Below are positions 1 through 6,674 of a DNA stretch of 10,090 bases, piece by piece. The notes beneath the pieces were generated by a model that was not told the origin of the DNA, did no database searches, and saw nothing but the letters and a program-made list of their open reading frames with translations. The DNA is taken from the NCBI GenBank assembly GCA_038321575.1, contig JBBQFD010000023.1, forward strand, positions 1 through 10,090, given 5' to 3'. Both the position numbers and the translations under genes were made by a program. Source of the stretch: JBBQFD01 sp038321575 (GTDB lineage: Bacteria; Bacillota_I; Bacilli_A; RF39; UBA660). Within the stretch, counting starts at the first letter, position 1. Every line of letters starts with the position of its first letter.

Positions 1-1807
1 CATCAGTTATATTTACTGAATTGTCTAAATTATCTAGTCCTTTTAATTTTCGATATATTCTAACGATTCGTTTATCATTTTTTAATATTTCTTTTATTTT
101 AAATTTCAAATTTAGTTCTTTAAAAGTATAATATAATTTTAATGCTGTTTTGTTTCTAATTATATCTGTTTTTATTTTGGATATTTCAACTGTTGGTTTT
201 GTGGAAATATAGGATAAATTATTATTATAAAAAGGGTCTCCAACTTCTACGTATTTCTTATAAAACTTATTTGATAATTCAAAATCAATCTGTGGAATAT
301 ATGAATCTCTTGATTTGGATTCCAAGTGATATAAGCTAACATTTGCATTATATAAATTATGCAATTTGTTTTCATAAGCTCTCAAACAAAATTCAACATC
401 ACTTCCACAAATAATAAAATCTTCGTTAAAATAACCAATTTTTTCAATTGTTTTTTTTGAAACAGCTAAACATGCACCAGTAACTGCCAAAACATTTCTT
501 GAACATAATGGATTAATAAAAGGCATTTTTTTAGCTTGATTTATAGTCATATTATGATAAATATGATCTGCATATCCACCAATACCTACAACGACTCCTG
601 CGTGTTGAATAGTTTCATCAGAAAATTTCAATAAACATCCAACAACACCAATTTCATCTCTCTTTGCGTTTTCACACAATCTTTCAATCCAATCAGGAGT
701 AATAACTAAAGTATCATTATTTAATAATATATATATATCACCTTTAGATTTTTTAATTCCATAATTATTAAGTTTTGACCAATTAAACTCGAAAAAAGCA
801 TCAATGATTTTAATTCTTGAATCTTGTTTAGTGATTTCATTAAACCATTTAAAAGTTTCATCAAGTTTTGAATTATTATTTAATAATATAATTTCAAAAT
901 TTTCATAAGTTGAGTTTTTAAGTATGCTTAAAACACAATCATTACTTAATTCAAATTTATCTTTCATTGGAATAATAATTGATACTAATGGTTTATTTTT
1001 CAAATTGTTATATCTAATATCAAACAAATTTTTATATTTAGTACTTTCAACAATTATTTTACGATTATAATAATATAGAAAATTTGCTAAGTCTTCATAT
1101 TTAAAAACATTATGTTCATTTTTAGAGTAAAGAATTTTATCTATATGTACTATTTTATCTGTATTTACTAAAGAATTTAAAATAATATTATATAAATTTA
1201 ATTCTAAATTTTTATTAAAGGATAACGATTCCAAAAAACTCATATTTATAAATAAGACATTCCCGACATATAAACTTGAAAACTCCAAATCTAAAGAAAA
1301 ATTTGGTTTAAATAATGGATTTTTATGTCTATTACCAATTAAGGTATCCTCATCAGAATAAATAATATCGGTCGTTTCAACATTTAGTTGAGCAACAAAT
1401 TCAAAAAGAGCATTTGGGTACAGATAATCATTAATATCAATTGTTAGAATATATTGACAATCAATATATTCTAACAATTTTTTGTAACTATAATTAATGT
1501 CTTTTTGATTTATATAAACTACTTCTAATTTTTTTAACAATCTATTTCTCTTTATTTTTTTAATGCTGGCATCGTTCTTTGAGATAAAATAAATTTCAAA
1601 ATTATCATACGACTGTTTATTTACGGACTTGATCAGTCTATTAATATTTGAAAATTTTTGATTATTCAAAAAAATTACAATTCCTACTTTTGGATTACAT
1701 TTAAAATTATACTTTTTTTCAAATAAATATTGTTGATTTGAAATTTCAACAATGCTTTTATATTTTAAATTTTCATATTGGAATATTTTTTTAATTATTT
1801 TTTTCAT
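1..1807 (-). CDS. Two-domain GT2 family glycosyltransferase, 3' end outside window
   Basis: The frame is open from an ATG at 1807 to the left edge, giving 602 residues with no stop, so the C-terminus is missing. Two GT-A folds are visible. Domain 1 (about residues 41-230) has the beta strand KVGIVIFL, an acidic metal-site-like DIND (124-127), and YSDED (150-154) followed by FKPNFSLD. That arrangement is characteristic of the first GT2 domain of polysaccharide/O-antigen glycosyltransferases. Domain 2 (about 274-500) has PLVSIIIPMKD, the nucleotide-sugar metal motif LLNNDT (361-366), IQHAGVVVG, VTGACLAVS and GSDVEFCLRA (468-477). By family knowledge it would transfer sugars onto a lipid-linked repeat unit at the cytoplasmic membrane; donor and acceptor cannot be read from sequence. 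Spacing supports the start: AGGATGGTG lies 4 bases upstream. Base composition is extremely AT-rich. A perfect 19-bp inverted repeat lies within codons 110-123. The gene appears to have its own promoter in the 126-bp upstream gap. Confidence 0.93.
   Translation of the reverse strand, partial: MKKIIKKIFQYENLKYKSIVEISNQQYLFEKKYNFKCNPKVGIVIFLNNQKFSNINRLIKSVNKQSYDNFEIYFISKNDASIKKIKRNRLLKKLEVVYINQKDINYSYKKLLEYIDCQYILTIDINDYLYPNALFEFVAQLNVETTDIIYSDEDTLIGNRHKNPLFKPNFSLDLEFSSLYVGNVLFINMSFLESLSFNKNLELNLYNIILNSLVNTDKIVHIDKILYSKNEHNVFKYEDLANFLYYYNRKIIVESTKYKNLFDIRYNNLKNKPLVSIIIPMKDKFELSNDCVLSILKNSTYENFEIILLNNNSKLDETFKWFNEITKQDSRIKIIDAFFEFNWSKLNNYGIKKSKGDIYILLNNDTLVITPDWIERLCENAKRDEIGVVGCLLKFSDETIQHAGVVVGIGGYADHIYHNMTINQAKKMPFINPLCSRNVLAVTGACLAVSKKTIEKIGYFNEDFIICGSDVEFCLRAYENKLHNLYNANVSLYHLESKSRDSYIPQIDFELSNKFYKKYVEVGDPFYNNNLSYISTKPTVEISKIKTDIIRNKTALKLYYTFKELNLKFKIKEILKNDKRIVRIYRKLKGLDNLDNSVNITD
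1439..1483. repeat. Perfect 19-bp inverted repeat with 3-nt loop inside the GT2 gene
   Basis: Arms are 1439-1457 (aattgttagaatatattga) and 1461-1479, exact reverse complements, separated by CAA. Six T residues (1478-1483) follow on the plus strand, so that strand looks like an intrinsic terminator, though no plus-strand gene precedes it. On the coding strand it would form an mRNA hairpin over codons 110-123, just before the DIND motif. Only 3 of 19 pairs are G-C. Confidence 0.9.
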
Positions 1808-1811
1808 AAAA

Positions 1812-1820
1812 CACCATCCT
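1812..1820 (-). promoter_or_regulatory. Ribosome binding site of the GT2 gene
   Basis: AGGATGGTG on the minus strand, 4 bases before the ATG at 1807. It supports this ATG as the true start. Confidence 0.7.
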
Positions 1821-1870
1821 AATCATATTATAATAAATCATATTACAGATATTTTGAATACAACATAACA

Positions 1871-1879
1871 ATTATACCA
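1871..1879 (-). promoter_or_regulatory. Candidate extended -10 promoter for the GT2 gene
   Basis: The minus strand reads TGGTATAAT, a perfect TATAAT preceded by TG at the extended -10 position, in the 126-bp gap between the DUF616 gene and the GT2 gene. No good -35 box is seen at 16-18 bases, as is tolerated for extended -10 promoters. Transcription would start near 1864 and give a leader of about 55 bases. The rest of the gap (1808-1933) holds no convincing terminator and no small ORF. Confidence 0.5.
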
Positions 1880-1933
1880 AACAATCTTTGGCTTTGCTAT
1901 ATAAATATCTATGCCGTAATTAAATATAAGTCT

Positions 1934-3190
1934 TTAACGTTTGCTACGAATAAAATTAGACACGAACCTAAAAGGCTTAGTAACATACCAACTTTTACTG
2001 CTTAAAATATTTTTAATTTCTTTAATTAAATTCATATTATCTGTTTCAATAGCATCCTTTTCTTTAATCAAATTCATATTATCTGTTTCAATAGCATTAA
2101 CTTTTTTCTTTAATTTAATATTATAAATTTTTAATAGCAATATTTCATCTGAAAAATCAAACAAGTTATCAATTAAGGCTTTATAATCTGGCTTGGATAG
2201 TTGAAATTTAATAGAAATCTTTTCATTTTTATCATAACTATGATTGATAACTATCTGAGAATCGTTATTGTTTGAGTAGTAATTATCTTTGATTTTTTTA
2301 CAATTATAGAATAATATTGTGTTTTTTCGAACGTTTTTCGTTTCAATTATTTTTATCATTATTCCCGTTACATCAGTTGGATCAATCCTAATTGATTTAA
2401 TGCTTTTAGGTATTACTATTTCCGCAAAATAAGTGTCATCAACTTGAACAAAATCAAAAAAATCACTATCAGTCTGATTAAATCCGTTACCATAATCATA
2501 ATAAATAGCATATGTTTTCCCTAATTTATTTATATTGTGATTTTTCAGTGTAAACCACTCATTATCAAAAACATTCATATCAATTTTCTTATAATCCATG
2601 CCTGTTATCCAAGCACTATAACAAAATGACAATTGATCACGTTTACTATAATTACAAACCATGTCAAACCAAAGATTCATTGTTTTTTTAACTTTTAAAT
2701 TATTGTGTTTCTTTATAAAAACTGTCATTTCTAATAGTCCATTGTGTTTCGGATAATTTTCGTTTTTATATTTTACTATTTGTTTTTGAATTATTTCTCG
2801 GTTGTCTTTACCTAATTCAATACACTCTTTTGCTTCATCATAAATGCAATCTCTCTCATGATGAGAAAAACCAGCAAATACATATTTATCCATTTCGCAG
2901 AAGTTATTAATAAAATCTGTGATATTTTTTTCAATTATAATTGAACCATCAACCCAAACACTAATTTCATAATTTTGATCTATTATGGGATGCCCTAACA
3001 TTTTTATTTTTCTTGATAATCTATGATTGTCAAGTGTGAAATCTTCGAAATATATAACATCCCACGTATTAGATGTTATATTTCGGTTATTTGTGAAACA
3101 AATGTAATCCACATCTTGCTCCATAAATTTAATTTCATTTAAATAGTCATAGTCGCCAGTTATGCACGTATAAACACATATTTTTTTCAT
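1934..3190 (-). CDS. DUF616-type glycosyltransferase-like protein with beta domain and coiled-coil tail
   Basis: 418 residues. The N-terminal part (about 1-210) matches the DUF616 (TOD1/MUCI70 hexosyltransferase-like) pattern: MKKICVYTCITGDYD, YICFTNN, VWVDGSI (78-84, the likely acidic metal/donor site), HHERDCIYDEAKECI (110-124) and RDQLSFCYSAW (184-194). Residues about 215-335 form a beta-rich segment with YYDYGNGFNQTDSD and SIRIDPTD (266-273), like the FDPT-containing modules found in large polysaccharide glycosyltransferases. Then comes a short coiled coil with two 14-residue repeats (about 366-393). The end is SKSWYVTKPFRFVSNFIR, a SW-x-x-T-K-P-x-R motif common just before GT domains in such proteins. 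It probably acts in the cytoplasm at the membrane in glycan assembly; no signal peptide or membrane span is seen. AGGGAAGTG lies before the ATG. It sits 25 bases after ugd and is likely co-transcribed with it. Catalytic activity is inferred from family resemblance only. Confidence 0.85.
   Translation of the reverse strand: MKKICVYTCITGDYDYLNEIKFMEQDVDYICFTNNRNITSNTWDVIYFEDFTLDNHRLSRKIKMLGHPIIDQNYEISVWVDGSIIIEKNITDFINNFCEMDKYVFAGFSHHERDCIYDEAKECIELGKDNREIIQKQIVKYKNENYPKHNGLLEMTVFIKKHNNLKVKKTMNLWFDMVCNYSKRDQLSFCYSAWITGMDYKKIDMNVFDNEWFTLKNHNINKLGKTYAIYYDYGNGFNQTDSDFFDFVQVDDTYFAEIVIPKSIKSIRIDPTDVTGIMIKIIETKNVRKNTILFYNCKKIKDNYYSNNNDSQIVINHSYDKNEKISIKFQLSKPDYKALIDNLFDFSDEILLLKIYNIKLKKKVNAIETDNMNLIKEKDAIETDNMNLIKEIKNILSSKSWYVTKPFRFVSNFIRSKR
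2017..2097. repeat. Tandem 42-bp repeat coding for coiled-coil heptads
   Basis: Two direct copies (2017-2055 and 2059-2097) with a 42-base period differ at one base over 39 aligned positions, a silent T/C. Each encodes AIETDNMNLIKE plus two linker residues, that is two heptads with I/N/L core spacing. The length is a multiple of both 3 and 21, so gain or loss of a copy keeps the frame and the coiled-coil register. Confidence 0.92.
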
Positions 3191-3215
3191 ATTTCACTTC
3201 CCTACTTAATAAAGT

Positions 3216-4502
3216 TTATCTCCCAATTGAATAATAAACAACTTCTGTCATATCTCCAATTTTATATAAATTTCTACCATCAAAAATAATTGGATTTTTC
3301 ATTAGTTTTCTAAACTTACTTGGATCAATTATTTTGAATTCATCCCACTCGGTAAATATAAAGCAAACATCAGCTTCATATAGTGTATCATCAATATTAT
3401 CTTTATATGTTATTTGATTGGGATAGATTAGTTTACTATTTGGTATTCCGAATGGATCATACGCCTTTATAATTGCTCCCTCTTTTAATAAAATCGAAAT
3501 ATTATCTAAAGATGGGGCTTCTCTTAAATCATCAGTACCAGGTTTGAATGTTAAACCTAAAATAGCAACTTTAATATTTTTAAATGATTTGAATTTTTCC
3601 CTAGCTTTATTAATTAATACAGTCTTTTGTTTTTCATTGACTTCAATAGCCGCATCAACTGTTTTTAAATCATATCCATTTTGCCTTGCTAAATATCTTA
3701 GAGCCTTTGTGTCCTTTGGAAAACAACTTCCACCAAAACCACAACCAGCATTTAAAAATTTATTACCAATTCGATCATCATAACTCATTCCCTTTGCAAC
3801 ATCTTCAATGTTAGATCCTACTAACTCGCATAAATTTGCAATGTCATTCATATAACTTATTTTTAACGCTAAAAAAACATTTGATGCATATTTTGTCATT
3901 TCAGCACTTCTTCTATCCATTATTACTAAAGGAGTATCAAAATTTTTATATAATTCTATCATTATATTTTTTGAATGTTCATTATTAGTTCCAACAATAA
4001 TTCGTTTTGCATTTAAAGTATCTCTAATTGCTGATCCTTGTGATAAAAATTCAGGATTGCTTACAACATTAAATTTCACATTACATTTCAAATTGTCAGT
4101 AATGATTTTTTCTATTTCATCATTTGTACCAACCGGTACTGTTGATTTAACAACAATAGTTGTCGTTTTTGTAATTGACTCAGCTATTTGTCTTGCAACA
4201 GAATAAACAAAATTCAAATTAGCTGATCCGTCAGGATTTTCTGGTGTTCCTACACCAATAAATATAATTTCAGCAGTATTATATGCATTATTATAATCAA
4301 TAGTAAAATCAAGTCTTCCAGACTTATAATTTTTTATCATCATTTCTTCTAAACCTGGTTCATAAATTAGTGATGTGCCGGATTTTAAAGCATCAATCTT
4401 TTTAGCATCAATATCTACGCAAATAACATTGTTACCTTTCTCGGCAAAACATATTCCAGCTACTAATCCAACGTAACCAGTTCCTGCAACTGCAATTTTC
4501 AT
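3216..4502 (-). CDS. ugd: UDP-glucose 6-dehydrogenase
   Basis: 428 residues, normal length for the family. It oxidises UDP-glucose to UDP-glucuronate with two NAD+ in the cytoplasm. The N-terminal Rossmann fold shows GTGYVG (7-12) and the acidic VDID that ends strand 2. Further family motifs are VGTPENPDGSA (84-94), KSTVPVGT (119-126), NPEFLSQGSA (149-158), EMTKY with the conserved Lys204, GCGFGGSCFPKDT (253-265) with catalytic Cys260, and GLTFKPGTDDLREAPS (316-331) starting the C-terminal UDP-binding domain. The FGGSCFPKD signature and the lack of N-acetylhexosamine-type features favour UDP-glucose over UDP-ManNAc as substrate. The epimerase just upstream, 12 bases away, would use its product. 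AGGAGG ends 8 bases before the ATG and overlaps the epimerase stop, which suggests translational coupling. Confidence 0.95.
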   Translation of the reverse strand: MKIAVAGTGYVGLVAGICFAEKGNNVICVDIDAKKIDALKSGTSLIYEPGLEEMMIKNYKSGRLDFTIDYNNAYNTAEIIFIGVGTPENPDGSANLNFVYSVARQIAESITKTTTIVVKSTVPVGTNDEIEKIITDNLKCNVKFNVVSNPEFLSQGSAIRDTLNAKRIIVGTNNEHSKNIMIELYKNFDTPLVIMDRRSAEMTKYASNVFLALKISYMNDIANLCELVGSNIEDVAKGMSYDDRIGNKFLNAGCGFGGSCFPKDTKALRYLARQNGYDLKTVDAAIEVNEKQKTVLINKAREKFKSFKNIKVAILGLTFKPGTDDLREAPSLDNISILLKEGAIIKAYDPFGIPNSKLIYPNQITYKDNIDDTLYEADVCFIFTEWDEFKIIDPSKFRKLMKNPIIFDGRNLYKIGDMTEVVYYSIGR

Positions 4503-4510
4503 ATAATCAT

Positions 4511-4516
4511 CCTCCT
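4511..4516 (-). promoter_or_regulatory. AGGAGG ribosome binding site of ugd, overlapping the epimerase stop
   Basis: A perfect AGGAGG, 8 bases before the ugd ATG. The TAG stop of the upstream epimerase (4515-4517) shares its first bases, so terminating ribosomes finish on the site where ugd translation begins. Confidence 0.85.
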
Positions 4517-5492
4517 ATTTGTAGTAATCATTATACCATTTAACAAAATTATTTAATCCGATTTCAATGTTTGTTTTTGGTTCAAATCCTGTGTCCTTAG
4601 TTAGTTCATCAATATTTGCATAGGTCTGATAAACATCCCCATCTTGCATTGGTAAATATTCTTTTTCAGCAGATATACCAATTATTTTTTCTAGCATATT
4701 AATAAAATCAATAACTTTTATTGGCTTGTTGTTACCTATATTATATATTTTGTACTTTACTCCAAATTCATCAGCTTTAGGTATATTTTTTATAGTTAAA
4801 TTTATACCTTCAACAATATCATCAATATAGGTAAAATCACGATATAAATCACCATTATTATATACTTTTATGGGAATATTATTTTTAATATTCTTTGTAA
4901 ATGAAAAATATGCCATGTCTGGGCGACCATATGGCCCATAAACAGTAAAAAACCTTAATCCAGTCACTGGGAAACCATACAAGTTACTGTATGCATATGC
5001 CATTAATTCGTTTGATTTTTTAGTCGCCGCATATAAACTAATAGGTTTATCAACATTATCAGTTGTTGAAAATGGAACTTTAGAGTTATTTCCATACACT
5101 GAACTCGAAGAGGCAAATATTAAATGTTCTATGTTATGATTTCGACATGATTCTAGTATGTTATAGAACCCGATTAAATTTGATTGTATATAGGCATCTG
5201 GATTATCAATACTATATCTAACACCTGCCTGAGCAGCTAAATTGATAACAATTTTTGGCTTATGTTTTAAAAATATGTTTTCTAATTCGTATTTGTTTGA
5301 TATATCACATTTATAGAAAGTAAACCCACCCATATTAATAAGTATATTCAAACGATCATTTTTTAAATTAACATCATAATAATCATTTAAATTATCAATT
5401 CCAATTATTTCAGAACCAAGTGATAATAAATATTTGCATAAGTGAAAACCAATAAAACCTGCTGCACCAGTTACTAAATATTTTTTTTTCAT
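4515..5492 (-). CDS. NAD-dependent epimerase, probable UDP-glucuronate 4-epimerase
   Basis: 325 residues, a complete extended short-chain dehydrogenase/reductase. The NAD site GAAGFIG is at 9-15, followed by IDNLNDYYD (32-40), LAAQAGVRYSIDNP (85-98), SSSSVYG (128-134), the catalytic Tyr154-x3-Lys158 in YAATKKS, VYGPYGRPDMA (184-194) and RDFTYIDDIVEGI (218-230). LAAQAGVRYSI together with YGP-x-GRPDMA is typical of the UDP-glucuronate 4-epimerase group (CapI/LpsL-like), which interconverts UDP-glucuronate and UDP-galacturonate. The adjacent ugd makes exactly that substrate, which strengthens the call. UDP-glucose/galactose 4-epimerase is less likely. The start has a moderate ribosome site (AGGGATGG, 5497-5504). 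Codons 2-4 are a run of nine A residues, a possible slippage site. It follows the broken acyltransferase by 34 bases. Confidence 0.88.
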   Translation of the reverse strand: MKKKYLVTGAAGFIGFHLCKYLLSLGSEIIGIDNLNDYYDVNLKNDRLNILINMGGFTFYKCDISNKYELENIFLKHKPKIVINLAAQAGVRYSIDNPDAYIQSNLIGFYNILESCRNHNIEHLIFASSSSVYGNNSKVPFSTTDNVDKPISLYAATKKSNELMAYAYSNLYGFPVTGLRFFTVYGPYGRPDMAYFSFTKNIKNNIPIKVYNNGDLYRDFTYIDDIVEGINLTIKNIPKADEFGVKYKIYNIGNNKPIKVIDFINMLEKIIGISAEKEYLPMQDGDVYQTYANIDELTKDTGFEPKTNIEIGLNNFVKWYNDYYK

Positions 5493-5526
5493 GCTACCAT
5501 CCCTTTTTACAATTATATCATTTATA

Positions 5527-6573
5527 TTATGATATTACTAAGTTAATATAACGATTGTTTAATTTTTTTAATAAGTAACATGTAATGAATGATATCAATG
5601 TTATTATAAAAAATAGTTCTATCCCGTATCCAATTTTATCTGACAAACTAAAAAAATAATTTAAATAAGACAATATTGGTCTATGTATAAAATACATTCC
5701 AGTACTCAAGTTTCTTATTGTCTTAAAATATGTTTTTTTTGAATTTGTAAAATTAATTATAATATTAATTAAAGATGAAATAATTAATGGAAGAGATACA
5801 AATAAACCATTATCATCAATATAATGTTTATACCTAATAAATTGTGTTTCAAAAATTAGAATTATAAATCCTAATGTTAATAAATAATAATGTTTGATGG
5901 ATTTATGCCGATTACCATTTAAATATAGATTTGCAATATATACTCCAATACTAACAAATAATAACCCCACAAATAGTCCGTTTCTCGACGACAAGAAAAT
6001 ATTATTATAGCAATCAATTACTTTTTGTAGAAAAGTATTCTCGATTATAAAGTAATATGAATTTGAAATCAAAGCGAAGCAATATAAAATGATTCCAATG
6101 CACACAGGAGCTAAATAGTTTTTATGTTTATAAAAAGGATAAAGTAAAATTATTGCAACAATTAGCGCTAATAAATACCACAGAGCTCCCCAAGGATAAA
6201 ATACCGCGCTTTTCAATATTGAAAACAAAGAATTGAAAAATGTTATTTTTTCGACATTAATAATTTGTATTGGTAATCCTATTATTAACTAAAAAAGAAA
6301 AGGTATAAAAAGCCGTGTTAAATATGATTTTGTTATTTCAAATATTTTATCTTTATTCTTCATTATTTTAGATCCATAAAAAAATCCGGCAACCGCAAAG
6401 AAAAAAGGTACGGCAATTCTAAATACACAATGCACAACATACCAGTTTAAATCAGCGTTGATATTTGAAAATATTTCAGTGTGAATTCCAATAATGCATA
6501 TACAAAAGAAAAGTTTAAGAACATCAATTAAAAAATATATATTTGAATTACTATGTTTTAAATCATTATCCAT
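5527..6573 (-). pseudogene. Acyltransferase-3 family membrane protein interrupted by one amber codon
   Basis: Read through one TAG (6289-6291), this is a single frame of 348 sense codons, the usual length for acyltransferase-3 (OafA/WecH-like) integral membrane O-acyltransferases. The N-terminal piece (94 residues) has the family start IDVLKLFFCICIIGIHTEIF, with the conserved membrane His, and FRIAVPFFFAVAGFFYG. It stops after RLFIPFLF, just where relatives usually have Trp (IP-x-LFW). The remaining 254 residues stay in the same frame, with WGALWYLLALIVAIILLYPF, several further hydrophobic spans and the conserved GMYFIHRPILSYL near the end. I infer a TGG-to-TAG change at codon 95. The family moves acetyl or other acyl groups onto surface sugars. 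The downstream part has no ATG with a ribosome site near its beginning, only a TTG at 6228 with none visible, so it is probably not translated alone. It appears to be the first gene of the minus-strand series. Suppressor-mediated read-through is the alternative. Confidence 0.88.
6289..6291 (-). other. In-frame TAG nonsense codon in the acyltransferase gene
   Basis: Codon 95 of the reading frame that begins at 6573. The frame is identical before and after it, with no insertion or deletion and no other stop until TAA at 5527-5529. TAG serves as a normal stop elsewhere in the window (epimerase, rfbA), so reassignment of TAG is not supported. Confidence 0.9.
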
Positions 6574-6577
6574 ATTG

Positions 6578-6582
6578 TCACC
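6578..6582 (-). promoter_or_regulatory. Weak ribosome binding site of the acyltransferase gene
   Basis: GGTGA on the minus strand, 4 bases before the ATG at 6573. It is weaker than the AGGAGG sites of ugd and rfbB but correctly spaced, and it supports this start. Confidence 0.5.
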
Positions 6583-6597
6583 AAATTTCTATGTAAT

Positions 6598-6626
6598 AAT
6601 ATAATTATATTGTAACATAGAAACAA
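6598..6626 (-). promoter_or_regulatory. Candidate sigma-A-type promoter for the minus-strand gene series
   Basis: On the minus strand TTGTTT (6621-6626) and TATATT (6598-6603) are separated by 17 bases, a normal -35/-10 spacing. The start would fall near 6590, leaving a short leader with GGTGA before the ATG. It lies in the 101-bp divergent intergenic region (6574-6674). AT richness makes chance matches likely. Confidence 0.45.
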
Positions 6627-6652
6627 TAATTTTATATAAAAAGCATTATAAT
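6610..6652 (+). promoter_or_regulatory. Candidate promoter(s) for the plus-strand acetyltransferase gene
   Basis: Two overlapping options are visible: a perfect TATAAT at 6647-6652 with no good -35, or TTGTAA (6610-6615) and TATATA (6633-6638) at 17-base spacing. The first gives a leader of only about 15 bases, the second about 30. Both overlap the divergent minus-strand promoter, so the two genes may compete for RNA polymerase. Confidence 0.4.
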
Positions 6653-6674
6653 AGATATAGATTATTTTAAAATT

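Noticed and set aside
1439..1483. The 19-bp hairpin as a true terminator of a plus-strand transcript
   Set aside because: No plus-strand gene lies upstream and the stem has only 3 G-C pairs. I report the structure but do not call it a terminator.
1941..2126. Plus-strand open frame opposite the coiled-coil repeat
   Set aside because: It is an antisense shadow of the DUF616 gene with low-complexity Leu/Ile/Ser sequence and no ribosome site. The same applies to plus-strand frames opposite ugd (3544-3783) and rfbB (7875-8129).
2930..2945. 16-bp perfect palindrome ttcaattataattgaa in the DUF616 gene
   Set aside because: It is short, composed almost only of A and T, and lies in coding sequence. 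It is expected by chance at this composition and has no repeat elsewhere that I noticed.
4874..4893. Inverted repeat gaatatta/taatattc inside the epimerase gene
   Set aside because: The arms are only 8 bp and AT-rich with no T tract or regulatory context; this is background.
5512..5520. Extended -10 promoter (TGATATAAT on the minus strand) before the epimerase
   Set aside because: The start would fall near 5505, right at the ribosome binding site, with no usable leader, and no good -35 is present. It is likely a chance match in AT-rich DNA.
5527..6228. A separate 233-codon gene starting at a TTG downstream of the amber codon
   Set aside because: No ribosome binding site precedes the TTG, the frame continues unbroken from the upstream part, and family motifs join across the stop. 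It is better read as the rest of one interrupted gene.
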